NCBI GenBank assembly: GCA_030146405.1
Contig: JASLBS010000054.1
Coordinates: 1-46,590 of the forward strand
Reading direction: 5' to 3'
Length of the DNA stretch: 46,590 bases
Origin: Arthrobacter sp.
GTDB lineage: Bacteria > Actinomycetota > Actinomycetes > Actinomycetales > Micrococcaceae
The translations under genes were made by a program, and so were the position numbers. Below the pieces are notes generated by a model, which did not search any database, had not been told where the DNA came from, and was given only the letters and a program-made list of their open reading frames with translations. Numbering within the stretch: the stretch's first letter is position 1; the number at the start of each line of letters is the position of its first letter. Below are positions 14,918 to 22,472 of this stretch, piece by piece.

Positions 14918-16290
14918 TATCCCCCGCCGTCGGCTGCCATGTTGTTGAAGCGTGAGTAGTGCCCCTGGAAGCCGACGACGAGGGTCTTCGTGGGACCGTT
15001 GCGGTGCTTGGCCACGATGACATCTGCCTCTCCCGCCCGGGCCGACTCCTTGTCATAGACGTCGTCCCGGTGCAGCAGGATCACCATGTCGGCGTCCTGC
15101 TCGATCGAACCGGATTCTCGGAGATCGGAGACCTGCGGGCGCTTGTCGGTCCGCTGCTCCGAACCACGGTTCAGCTGCGAGAGGGCCACCACGGGGACGT
15201 TGAGCTCCTTGGCGAGCAGCTTGAGGGCCCTCGAGAACTCGGAGACCTCCTGCTGGCGTGACTCCACCCGCTTGCCCGATGACATGAGCTGTAGGTAATC
15301 GAGCACCACGAGCTTCAGGTCATGGCGCTGCTTGAGCCGCCGGCACTTCGCCCGGATCTCCATCAGGGACATGTTGGGGCTGTCGTCGATGAACAGCGGG
15401 GCATCATTCATGCGGCCCATGGTGGTGGCGATCTTGCCCCACTGCTCATCCTTGATGGTTCCCTTGCGGAGGTCCTGGAGCCCGATGGTGGCTTCAGCGG
15501 ACAACAGTCGCATCGCTATCTCGTTCCGGCCCATCTCGAGTGAGAAGAACACCGTGGTCATGTTGTGCTTGATGGCGGCCGAGCGAGCCCAGTCCAATGC
15601 GAAGGTCGACTTTCCCATCGCAGGACGTGCGGCGATCACGATCATCTGCCCACCGTGCAGACCCTGGGTCAGCTCGTCAAGTTCGTAGAACCCGGTGGGC
15701 ACTCCCGTCATACCCTCGCCGCGGTGTCCTGCCGACTCGATCTCGTCGACGGTGCCTTCGATGATGTCCTTGAGCGCTACGTAATCCTCCGCCGTACGAC
15801 GCTCCGCGACCGCGTACACCTCCGCCTGGGCTGCATTGACGAGATCATCCACCTCGCCGTCGTTGCTGTAGCCGAGCTGGACGATCTTTGTCCCGGCGTC
15901 CACGAGTCGGCGCAGCACGGCCCGCTCTCGCACGATCTCCGCGTAGAACCCCGCATTGGCCGCGGTGGGGACCGACTGGATGAGCGTGTGCAGGTAGGCC
16001 GGCCCACCGATACGGGAGATCTCACCACGCTTCGTCAGCTCATCGGAGACGGTGACCGCGTCTGCAGGCTCGCCACGCCCGTACAGGTCGATGATCGCCT
16101 CGTAGATGCTCTCGTGCGCGGGGCGGTAGAAGTCGATCCCGCGGAGCACCTCCACGCAGTCGGCGATCGCGTCCTTGGAGAGCATCATGCCGCCGAGTAC
16201 GGACTGCTCCGCGACGAGGTCCTGAGGGGGCGTCCGGGAGAACTCCGGCGTCCGGGTGTCCGATGATGAGTCTGCATGTGCCAGGGACAC
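14914..16290 (-). CDS. dnaB: Replicative DNA helicase DnaB
   Basis: The 458-residue hexameric fork helicase has the N-terminal DnaB domain (about 20-125; PPQDLVAEQSVLGGMMLSKDAI) and a C-terminal RecA-like domain with Walker A ARPAMGKST (Lys227), Walker B KLVVLDYLQLM and LSQLNRGSEQRTDKRP. No intein interrupts it. I chose the GTG at 16290, with AGGAGAAAGG upstream; a longer frame to 16326 adds residues not expected in the family. It lies downstream of rplI on the same strand across 779 bases rich in DnaA boxes. Confidence 0.96.
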   Translation of the reverse strand: MSLAHADSSSDTRTPEFSRTPPQDLVAEQSVLGGMMLSKDAIADCVEVLRGIDFYRPAHESIYEAIIDLYGRGEPADAVTVSDELTKRGEISRIGGPAYLHTLIQSVPTAANAGFYAEIVRERAVLRRLVDAGTKIVQLGYSNDGEVDDLVNAAQAEVYAVAERRTAEDYVALKDIIEGTVDEIESAGHRGEGMTGVPTGFYELDELTQGLHGGQMIVIAARPAMGKSTFALDWARSAAIKHNMTTVFFSLEMGRNEIAMRLLSAEATIGLQDLRKGTIKDEQWGKIATTMGRMNDAPLFIDDSPNMSLMEIRAKCRRLKQRHDLKLVVLDYLQLMSSGKRVESRQQEVSEFSRALKLLAKELNVPVVALSQLNRGSEQRTDKRPQVSDLRESGSIEQDADMVILLHRDDVYDKESARAGEADVIVAKHRNGPTKTLVVGFQGHYSRFNNMAADGGGY

Positions 16291-16457
16291 TGAAGGGCCT
16301 TTCTCCTGCTGGTGGAAGCGATGCACACCGTGGTGGGCGACAGACGCCCGGGCGGGTGTGACAGGTCAGGCCTACCACCCGGCACCCTCACTATCGGGAA
16401 TCATCGGCAACGGTATCCCCCGCTGGGGCTGTCGCAAAGTGCTGGACCAACAGGGGC

Positions 16458-16688
16458 TGTGGGTAAGTGTGAATAACCTGTGGATTACACGGCGTGTCTT
16501 GTGCACAGGATGGGGAGAAACCTGTGGATAAGAATAAAGTTTTGTCCACATGTGCCGTCTGACCTGCGGAAACGTTATCCCCGCCCTGTGCACTCAGGTT
16601 ATTTTGAGGTCGTGGTTCTTCCACAGGTGTCCTGTTGACAACGCCGGTCGAACCCCCAGTTGCCCTGTCTGACCGGTTGATATCCACA
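16458..16688. promoter_or_regulatory. Cluster of DnaA-box-like 9-mers
   Basis: One perfect box, TGTGGATAA (16523-16531), and near matches: TGTGGGTAA (16458-16466), TGTGGATTA (16479-16487), TTGTCCACA (16542-16550), TTATCCCCG (16575-16583) and ATATCCACA (16680-16688). The stretch around 16523-16550 is AT-rich for this genome. Location 170-400 bp upstream of dnaB suggests a DnaA-titration or DnaA-controlled promoter region. It is not flanked by dnaA/dnaN, so I do not call it oriC. Confidence 0.6.
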
Positions 16689-16910
16689 ACAAGGCGACCC
16701 TGTGGGGGAAGATCGGCGGGATACCGCGGGGCAACAGGCTCATATGCATCGGCCCGTACGCACAGGACTCGGCGGCGTCGCTCCGCATCACCCTTCAGGA
16801 CATATATCCCGGCCGCATGCTGACCGGTACTACCGCCCGGAAGGTGATGCTCCGAGGACATGCGGCTCCGAGAGAAGTGGTGGGAATCCGAGATCATCCG
16901 GCGTTAACCA

Positions 16911-16942
16911 CGGGAAGCCCCCGCTTTCGCGAGAGCTTCCCG
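16911..16942 (-). terminator. Hairpin downstream of rplI
   Basis: CGGGAAGC (16911-16918) and GCTTCCCG (16935-16942) form an 8-bp stem with a 16-nt loop, about 130 nt past the rplI stop. Probable terminator of the rpsF-rplI operon. Confidence 0.5.
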
Positions 16943-16999
16943 TTCGAGAACCTGGCTGGTGTCAGTGCTTCGGGATCACCCGAACCCGCATCGCGAGCC

Positions 17000-17074
17000 C
17001 GGGGCCCCTGGCCGCTAGCGCTACCAGCTTGCCCCGAACTCGCTTCGCTCGTCCGGGGACCCCTGGCCGCTAGC
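17000..17074. repeat. Pair of direct repeats at the rplI 3' end
   Basis: CGGGGCCCCTGGCCGCTAGC (17000-17019) recurs with one added base at 17054-17074. The second copy includes the rplI stop codon. Origin unknown; possibly a slipped duplication. Confidence 0.6.
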
Positions 17075-17519
17075 TTGCGACAACGTCCAGGTCGATCACT
17101 GCTGCTACGTCCTCGTGGAGACGGACGTTGGCCTGGTACGAACCGACCGACTTGATGTGCGCCGGGAGTTCGACCTTGCGCTTGTCGATCTTGCCGAGAC
17201 CAGCGGCCTCGACGGCCTTGGCGACGTCGTCGGCCTTGACGGTGCCGAACAGGCGGCCGGAGCCACCCGCCTTCACGGTCAGGGTGACGGGCTTGGCCGA
17301 CAGTGCGGCAGCCTGGCGCTGGGCGTCCTCGAGTGATGCGTGCGCACGGGCGGAGCGGGCAGCCTTGATCGAATCGACCTGCTTCTCGCCACCCTTGCTC
17401 CACATCAGGGCGAAACCGCGGGGCAGAAGGTAGTTACGTGCGTAACCGTTCTTCACCTCGACGACGTCACCTGCAGCACCGAGTCCGGTGACTTCCTGGG
17501 TCAGAATGAGCTTCGACAT
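17070..17519 (-). CDS. rplI: 50S ribosomal protein L9
   Basis: The 149-residue protein has the bL9 N-terminal signature (VTGLGAAGDVVEVKNGYARNYLLPRG in part, about 10-36), the connecting helix (about 40-75) and the C-terminal domain (GRLFGTVKADDVAKAV, then HIKSVGSYQANVRLHEDV). Length is normal. It follows rpsR by 17 nt. Its last codons lie in a direct repeat described separately. Confidence 0.98.
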   Translation of the reverse strand: MSKLILTQEVTGLGAAGDVVEVKNGYARNYLLPRGFALMWSKGGEKQVDSIKAARSARAHASLEDAQRQAAALSAKPVTLTVKAGGSGRLFGTVKADDVAKAVEAAGLGKIDKRKVELPAHIKSVGSYQANVRLHEDVAAVIDLDVVAS

Positions 17520-17536
17520 AGTGTGTGTCCCTTTCC

Positions 17537-17776
17537 CTAGCCGCGGCCGGCGCCGGAGTACGGCAGGAGAGCGACCTCGCGGGCGTTCTTGATTGCCTGG
17601 GCGATCTTGCGCTGCTCCTGCACGGTCACGCCGGTGACGCGACGTGCGCGGATCTTTCCACGATCGGAAATGAACTTGCGCAGCAGGGCTACGTCCTTGT
17701 AGTCGATGACGGTGACGTCAGCGGCCTTCAAGGGGTTGGACTTTGGTTTGGGCTTACGGAGTTCAGCCTTAGCCAT
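17537..17776 (-). CDS. rpsR: 30S ribosomal protein S18
   Basis: The 79-residue protein shows the bS18 core: DYKDVALLRKFISDRGKI, RARRVTGVTVQEQRKIAQAI and KNAREVALLPY. The ATG at 17776 has AAGGAG upstream; a longer upstream frame is not used. No zinc-type CxxC ribbon is present, so this is the Cys-less form. Third gene of rpsF-ssb-rpsR-rplI. Confidence 0.98.
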   Translation of the reverse strand: MAKAELRKPKPKSNPLKAADVTVIDYKDVALLRKFISDRGKIRARRVTGVTVQEQRKIAQAIKNAREVALLPYSGAGRG

Positions 17777-17801
17777 CGTGGTGCTCCTTTTTGTGGTGGA
17801 G

Positions 17802-17850
17802 CCCGCAGAACGATTCTGCGGGATGGGAATTACCAGCCATCTGCATGGCT
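17802..17850 (-). promoter_or_regulatory. Two adjacent hairpins in the ssb-rpsR gap
   Basis: CCCGCAGAA (17802-17810) pairs perfectly with 17814-17822 around a 3-nt loop, and AGCCAT (17835-17840) pairs with ATGGCT (17845-17850) around 4 nt. They lie 26-74 nt upstream of rpsR in a 116-nt gap. They may be an attenuator, a processing site or an autoregulatory target; no U-run follows. Confidence 0.5.
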
Positions 17851-17892
17851 GCGGCAAGGATTCCGGGAACGGACCCCCTGCCTGGAGAGTGC

Positions 17893-18459
17893 CTAGAAGG
17901 GAGGCTCGGAGTCGGAACCGCTGCCCCAGCCCTGCGAATTACCGCCCGAGGGTGCGCCCCAGGGATCATCCGCCGGCTGCTGGGCCTGCTGTCCGCCGCC
18001 CCACCCCGAACCGGACTGCGAGCCGCCGGAGTTACCGCCGAAACCGCCGCCCTGGTTGGAGTTGCCGGAGTTGCCGCCGTTCCCACCGCCGGAGCGCTGG
18101 GCACGGGTGACCTTCGCGGACGCATAGCGCAGGGATGGACCGATCTCGTCCACCTCCAACTCCATGACGGTGCGCTTCTCGCCCTCTTTGGTGTCGTACG
18201 AACGTGACTTGAGTCGGCCCTGGGCAACCACGCGGGTTCCCTTGGTCAGGGTCTCGGCGACGTTCTCCGCAGCCTCACGCCAGACTGATGCGCGGAGGAA
18301 CAGCGTTTCGCCGTCCTTCCAGTCATTGGTCTGACGGTCGAACGTACGGGGAGTGGACGCAATGGTGAAGTTGGCGACCGCTGATCCCGACGGCGTGAAC
18401 CGGAGCTCGGGATCGTTGGTGAGGTTGCCGACCACCGTGATGACTGTTTCGCCTGCCAT
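17893..18459 (-). CDS. ssb: Single-stranded DNA-binding protein
   Basis: The 188-residue protein has an N-terminal OB fold (about 1-115; TVVGNLTNDPELRFTPSG, SVWREAAENVAETLTKGTRV, YDTKEGEKRTVMELEVDEIG), a Gly/Asn/Gln-rich flexible linker (about 125-175), and the acidic C-terminal tip DSEPPF that recruits replication partners. ATG at 18459 has AAGGAGG upstream. Second gene of the rpsF operon, 60 nt after rpsF. Confidence 0.98.
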   Translation of the reverse strand: MAGETVITVVGNLTNDPELRFTPSGSAVANFTIASTPRTFDRQTNDWKDGETLFLRASVWREAAENVAETLTKGTRVVAQGRLKSRSYDTKEGEKRTVMELEVDEIGPSLRYASAKVTRAQRSGGGNGGNSGNSNQGGGFGGNSGGSQSGSGWGGGQQAQQPADDPWGAPSGGNSQGWGSGSDSEPPF

Positions 18460-18519
18460 GGTGCCTCCTTGAGTCACTTCCCGCCGGAGCGGGATGGTTG
18501 GGTAAGACCTGAGCCGAAA

Positions 18520-18825
18520 CTACTCGGCGGAGACCTTCTGCTCCTCGGGGCGGATGATCTTGGTGCGCATGATCGTCTCGTTGAGGCTCAGCTGGCGGTC
18601 GAGCTCGGAAGCCACGGCCGGGGTAGCGGTGAAGTTGACCACGGCGTAGATACCTTCGGTCTTCTTCTGGATCTCGTACGCGAGGCGCCGGCGTCCCCAG
18701 ATGTCGACCTTGTCCACGGTGCCGCCGCCGTTGCGGACGACATTCAGGAACTTCTCGAGTGTAGGGTCGATGGAGCGTTCTTCGACATCGGGGTCGATGA
18801 TTACCATCAATTCATATGCACGCAT
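18520..18825 (-). CDS. rpsF: 30S ribosomal protein S6
   Basis: The 101-residue protein starts MRAYELMVIIDPDVEE, typical bS6, with GRRRLAYEIQKKTEGIYAVVNF conserved in the middle. The ATG at 18825 has GAGGAGGTGG upstream; an upstream in-frame extension is ignored. First gene of rpsF-ssb-rpsR-rplI. S6 pairs with S18 in the 30S platform, which may explain operon autoregulation in general, although I do not assign a leader motif here. Confidence 0.98.
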   Translation of the reverse strand: MRAYELMVIIDPDVEERSIDPTLEKFLNVVRNGGGTVDKVDIWGRRRLAYEIQKKTEGIYAVVNFTATPAVASELDRQLSLNETIMRTKIIRPEEQKVSAE

Positions 18826-19001
18826 GTGTGAACCCACCTCCTCTGGGCTAAGCGGTCGCGGTCTTTCCGCAACAGGAGGTTCTTTAGCGTTGTTCCGGCC
18901 ACCGTCCACGATCTGTACCGCGGACCGGCTGAGGCACGGACCTCCTTATGTTACCGGAAGTTCGGGTTCGATCGAACTCCTGTGGAGAAGTCGGGCTACG
19001 C

Positions 19002-20285
19002 TCACTGGCCGCCACGGAAGAAGGCGGCCGTCGCCCTCGCGAGGTACCCGGGATCCTCGACGCCGCACAGTTCACGTGCCGAGTGCATCGACAGCAGTGG
19101 TGTGCCGACGTCGACCGTCCGGATGCCGAGTCTGGTCGCTGTCAGTGGTCCGATCGTCGAACCGCACGGCATCACGTTGTTGGAGACGAACTCCTGGTAC
19201 GGCACGCCGCTGTCGCGGCAGAGCGACGCCCAGTAGGCCGCTCCCGGTGCGTCCGTGGTGTACCGCTGGTTGGCGTTGATCTTCAGCAGCGGACCCCGGT
19301 TGAGTACGGGCAGGTTCGCGGGATCGTGCCGCTCGGCGTAGTTGGGGTGCACCGCGTGGCCGGCGTCGGCCGAGACGCAGAACGACGACGCGAGCGCGCG
19401 CAGCCGCTCCTCCGTCCCGGCGCCGAGGCCCAGCGAGATGCGCAGCAGCATGTCCTCCAGGAAGGGACCGCTGGCCCCGGAGCGGGATCCGCTGCCCACC
19501 TCCTCGTGGTCGAAGGCCGCGAGGACCGCGATGGGGCCGTCCGACGGACCGTTCTCCGCGGCATCGAGCAGCGCAGTGAGACCGGCGTGCACGGAGGACA
19601 GGTTGTCCAGCCTGCCCGAGGCGAAGAACTCGCCGCGAGCACCGAAGATCCGGGGTTCCTGGGTGTCGGCCACCACCACGTCGAAGCCGCCGATCGCGCC
19701 CGGGTCCGCGTCGGCATGGGATGCGAGCAGACCGAGGAGATCCTCCGCCGCCGGATCGCCGAGGCCCCAAACGGGGTTCATGTGCCGCTGCTTGTCCAGG
19801 GTCAGTCCCTCGTTGACGGCGCGATCGAGGTGGATGGCGAGCTGCGGGAAGCGCAGCAGGGGGCCGGTGGCCACCAGGTGTTCACTGCCGTCCCGCAGTG
19901 TGAGGCGTCCTGCGAGCGCCAGCTCGCGGTCCAGCCAGGAGTTGAGCAGCGGCCCTCCGTACACCTCGACGCCGGCCTGCAGCCAGCCGTACTTCCCCGT
20001 GGTGGGTTTGGGCTTGAGCTTGAAGGACGGCGAGTCGGTGTGCGCCCCGAGGATGTGGAACCCCGTGGTGACCCCGGCTGCATCGGGTACATGCCAGGCG
20101 ATGAGGGCACCGTCCCGGATGACGAAGTACCGCCCGGTGCCGCCCTCCCACGTGTCCGTCTCCGCCAGGCTGCGGAACCCTGCAGCGATGAGGCGCCTGG
20201 CTGCCTCCGCCACCGCGTGGAAACTCGAAGGGGACGCCGTCACGTAAGCACCGAGATCCTGGATGTGCGCTGGAGATGAGCTCAT
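19002..20285 (-). CDS. M18 family aminopeptidase
   Basis: The 427-residue metallo-aminopeptidase (dodecameric M18/ApeB family, two zinc ions) shows the ligand motifs GAHTDSPSFKLKPKP, AFDHEEVGSGSRSGASGPFL and TPLLSMHSARELCG. The ATG at 20285 (MSSSPAHIQDLGAY) fits family starts; a longer frame to 20384 adds a basic stretch without homology. It is divergent from the TasA-like gene. It releases N-terminal amino acids, often acidic, from peptides in the cytoplasm. Confidence 0.95.
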   Translation of the reverse strand: MSSSPAHIQDLGAYVTASPSSFHAVAEAARRLIAAGFRSLAETDTWEGGTGRYFVIRDGALIAWHVPDAAGVTTGFHILGAHTDSPSFKLKPKPTTGKYGWLQAGVEVYGGPLLNSWLDRELALAGRLTLRDGSEHLVATGPLLRFPQLAIHLDRAVNEGLTLDKQRHMNPVWGLGDPAAEDLLGLLASHADADPGAIGGFDVVVADTQEPRIFGARGEFFASGRLDNLSSVHAGLTALLDAAENGPSDGPIAVLAAFDHEEVGSGSRSGASGPFLEDMLLRISLGLGAGTEERLRALASSFCVSADAGHAVHPNYAERHDPANLPVLNRGPLLKINANQRYTTDAPGAAYWASLCRDSGVPYQEFVSNNVMPCGSTIGPLTATRLGIRTVDVGTPLLSMHSARELCGVEDPGYLARATAAFFRGGQ

Positions 20286-20504
20286 CTTCCGATTCAACCA
20301 GATGGGAGGGGAGGACCGTGGGCGGGAAGGGGGAAGCGATCGACGGAGCCGGGATGGTTGCCCGAGTCGCGACGGGCGCCGCAACGGTCCGTCTTGACGT
20401 CCTCTTCGGTCTTTCCACGGTCTTCGCTTTTCCTTCGGTCGAGATTCGCGGATTACCGGGGCTGCGGTTTAACTACGGCACCCAGAGTGGAGACCAGAGA
20501 AGCG

Positions 20505-20525
20505 CCGGATCCGCTGGGGATCCGG
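20505..20525. other. Hairpin in the leader of the TasA-like gene
   Basis: CCGGATCC (20505-20512) pairs with GGATCCGG (20518-20525) around 5 nt, 42 nt upstream of the TasA-like start. It could be a 5' UTR stem-loop controlling expression. The 281-base gap between the divergent genes otherwise shows nothing I can name. Confidence 0.4.
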
Positions 20526-20566
20526 AGTAGACGTATCCACCGCAGCTTTCACGAAAAGGTCTCACC

Positions 20567-21211
20567 ATGGCACGCACCGCACGCACCTCCCGCGTCAATC
20601 TGAAGTCCACCTCCGGCAAGGTCCTCGCCTCCGTGGCCCTGCTGGGCGTCGCGGCGTCCGTCGCCGGCCTCGGCACCTACGGTTCCTTCACCTCGACCAC
20701 CTCCGCCAGTGAGACGGTCACCGCCGGTACCGTGAACGTGGCCCTCGGTGCCACGGGCTCAGCTGCCAACCGACTCACCGTCCCCGCCGCCGGTGTTGTC
20801 CCCGGTGACAGCATCCAACGCGTCGCGAGCCTCACGAACGCCGGCAACCAGGACTTCGGCGGCGTCACCCTCAGCACCACCACCACCACACCGGTGACCA
20901 AACTGACCTCCGACGCCGTCAACGGACTCCAGGTCTCGCTCGATGCCTGCAGCGTGCCCTGGACCGAAGCCGGCGTTGCCCCCGCCTACACCTACACCTG
21001 CGCCGGGACCATCACTCCGGTCCTGTCGAGCCGACCCATCATCGGTACCGACGTCGTACTTCCGAACCTCCAGTCGATGACGAGCGCCAAGACCGACAAC
21101 CTCCGCGTGACGGCAACGCTCCCCGTCGCCGCTGACAACACGTTCCAGGGCCTCACCAGCACCGTGAACTTCGCCTTCACCGCCACGCAGCGCGGCGCAA
21201 CCAGCCGCTAG
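20567..21211 (+). CDS. TasA/camelysin-like secreted protein with SipW-type signal
   Basis: The 214-residue protein begins with a basic Ser/Arg stretch, then a hydrophobic segment and cleavage region ending GLGTYGSFTST (about 24-46), the pattern recognised by SipW-type signal peptidases. The rest is a Thr/Ser/Val-rich beta domain (GTVNVALGATGS, VVPGDSIQRVASLTNAGNQDFGGVTLS) like TasA/camelysin fibre-forming proteins. A Cys pair (SLDACSV, YTCAG) may form a disulfide. ATG has CACGAAAAGG upstream. No signal peptidase gene is adjacent. Confidence 0.82.
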   Translation: MARTARTSRVNLKSTSGKVLASVALLGVAASVAGLGTYGSFTSTTSASETVTAGTVNVALGATGSAANRLTVPAAGVVPGDSIQRVASLTNAGNQDFGGVTLSTTTTTPVTKLTSDAVNGLQVSLDACSVPWTEAGVAPAYTYTCAGTITPVLSSRPIIGTDVVLPNLQSMTSAKTDNLRVTATLPVAADNTFQGLTSTVNFAFTATQRGATSR

Positions 21212-21290
21212 CTCCCGGTCCCGGTGTCCTGGCTTCGGCCGGGGCGCCGGCGTCCCGCTGACCTACTGCTGATCTCGAGGAAGGAACACC

Positions 21291-21737
21291 GTGCACACCC
21301 AGCGCTCCGCCACCACCGAGCGCCCGTCACGTCGGGCCCGCTTCCTCGTGCAGGTATTGGTCGGGGTCCTCGTCCTCATGTGGGTGCCGACCATCGCCGA
21401 GGCGGCCTTCAAGGGCAGCGCCGGCGCTCCTCTGACCGTGGGGAGCTATGCCGTCCCGGCCCCTGCCGGGGTGACGGGAACCTACAACTGCACCAACAAC
21501 AGGACATCCATGACGGTGTCGCTCACCGACATCAGCGCCGTCGACCGCGCTACCGGTTACACCGTCAGCGTCACCGCGCCCAACGGGCAGGTGACCACCA
21601 CCAACGTCTCGGCCACCACGCGCTCGACGTCGATCACGCGCTCGTCCACCACGACGGGTAGTTTCGTACTGCGTATCCGCGCCAACGTGGGGACGTGGTC
21701 GGGCCAGAACCTGGAGCGTTCGCTGCTCTGCCCCTGA
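21291..21737 (+). CDS. Small secreted beta-rich protein of unknown function
   Basis: The 148-residue protein starts at GTG with GAGGAAGGA upstream. A basic N-terminus and hydrophobic helix (FLVQVLVGVLVLMWVPTIAEA, about 18-38) form a standard Sec signal or anchor. The mature part is Thr/Ser/Val rich with two cysteines (GTYNCTNN and the C-terminal SLLCP), suggesting a small disulfide-closed Ig/FnIII-like beta sandwich. It lies 79 nt after the TasA-like gene, probably in the same transcript, so it may be an accessory fibre or surface protein. Confidence 0.7.
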   Translation: MHTQRSATTERPSRRARFLVQVLVGVLVLMWVPTIAEAAFKGSAGAPLTVGSYAVPAPAGVTGTYNCTNNRTSMTVSLTDISAVDRATGYTVSVTAPNGQVTTTNVSATTRSTSITRSSTTTGSFVLRIRANVGTWSGQNLERSLLCP

Positions 21738-21767
21738 TCCGTCGGGCAGGTGGAGCTGCGGGTCAGG

Positions 21768-22472
21768 TCAGTGGTCCACCGGGCCCGGCACCACGATCCC
21801 GTTCTCGTAGGCGTACACCACGGCCTGGACACGATCCCGCAGCTCGAGCTTGGTGAGGATCCGCCGCACGTGGGTCTTGATCGTCGCCTCCGAGAGGAAG
21901 AACCGGGATGCCAACTCGGCGTTGGACAGTCCCTCCGCCACCGCTTCCAGGACCTCCCGCTCCCGGGGCGTCAACTCCGCCAGACGGCGGTCCGGCACCC
22001 TCGTGGCAACCTGCGCGGGCGGTAGCGACCGCACATAGGTCTCCAGGAGGCGCTGCGTCACCCGGGGAGCGACGACGGCGTCACCGCTGGCCACCACCCG
22101 CACCGCATGCACCAGCTCCTCGGGGGCCACGTCCTTGAGCAGGAATGCCGAGGCGCCCGCCTGCAGCCCCGAGAACGCGTACTCGTCGAGGTCGAATGTG
22201 GTGAGGATGATGATGCGGGAACACGATCCCGAGCGGATGATCTGCCGCGTGGCGTCGATGCCGTCGCCGTCGGGCATGCGCACATCCATGAGAACGACGT
22301 CCGGCATGATCTCCGCGGCGAGACGGACGGCCTCCGCCCCCGTCGAGGCCTCTCCCGCCACCACGAGATCGGATTCACCCTCGAGGATGAGTCGGAACCC
22401 CATCCTCAACAGTGGTTGATCGTCAGCGAGCAGAACCCTGATGGGTCGGATCGGAGCCTGATGCGTGGTCAT
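21768..22472 (-). CDS. NarL/LuxR-type response regulator
   Basis: The 234-residue protein has a receiver domain (about 11-130; VLLADDQPLLRMGF, phosphoacceptor Asp in VVLMDVRMPDGDGID, SAFLLKDVAPEEL) and a C-terminal LuxR helix-turn-helix (about 160-225; LTPREREVLEAVAEGLSNAELA, SEATIKTHVRRILTKLELRDR). Its start overlaps the kinase gene's 3' end by 50 nt, so kinase and regulator are one unit. Likely targets are the adjacent ABC exporter genes, by position only. Confidence 0.95.
   Translation of the reverse strand: MTTHQAPIRPIRVLLADDQPLLRMGFRLILEGESDLVVAGEASTGAEAVRLAAEIMPDVVLMDVRMPDGDGIDATRQIIRSGSCSRIIILTTFDLDEYAFSGLQAGASAFLLKDVAPEELVHAVRVVASGDAVVAPRVTQRLLETYVRSLPPAQVATRVPDRRLAELTPREREVLEAVAEGLSNAELASRFFLSEATIKTHVRRILTKLELRDRVQAVVYAYENGIVVPGPVDH

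Larger units (their letters stand above)
16291..17069. promoter_or_regulatory. Long dnaB-rplI intergenic region
   Basis: These 779 bases hold a DnaA-box cluster (16458-16688), a hairpin (16911-16942) and a pair of direct repeats next to rplI (17000-17074). Open frames here (for example a 168-codon frame at 16391-16897, minus strand) have no recognisable domains and cross the DnaA boxes; I do not call them genes. Confidence 0.6.

Noticed and set aside
14914..16290. Intein in dnaB
   Set aside because: Actinobacterial dnaB often carries an intein at the Walker A site, but here the protein is 458 residues and the motif ARPAMGKST is uninterrupted.
16391..16897. 168-codon minus-strand frame between dnaB and rplI
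   Set aside because: No domain, no convincing start, low-complexity composition, and it crosses the DnaA-box cluster.
16291..17069. oriC
   Set aside because: DnaA boxes are present but fewer than expected for an actinobacterial oriC, and dnaA/dnaN do not flank the region.
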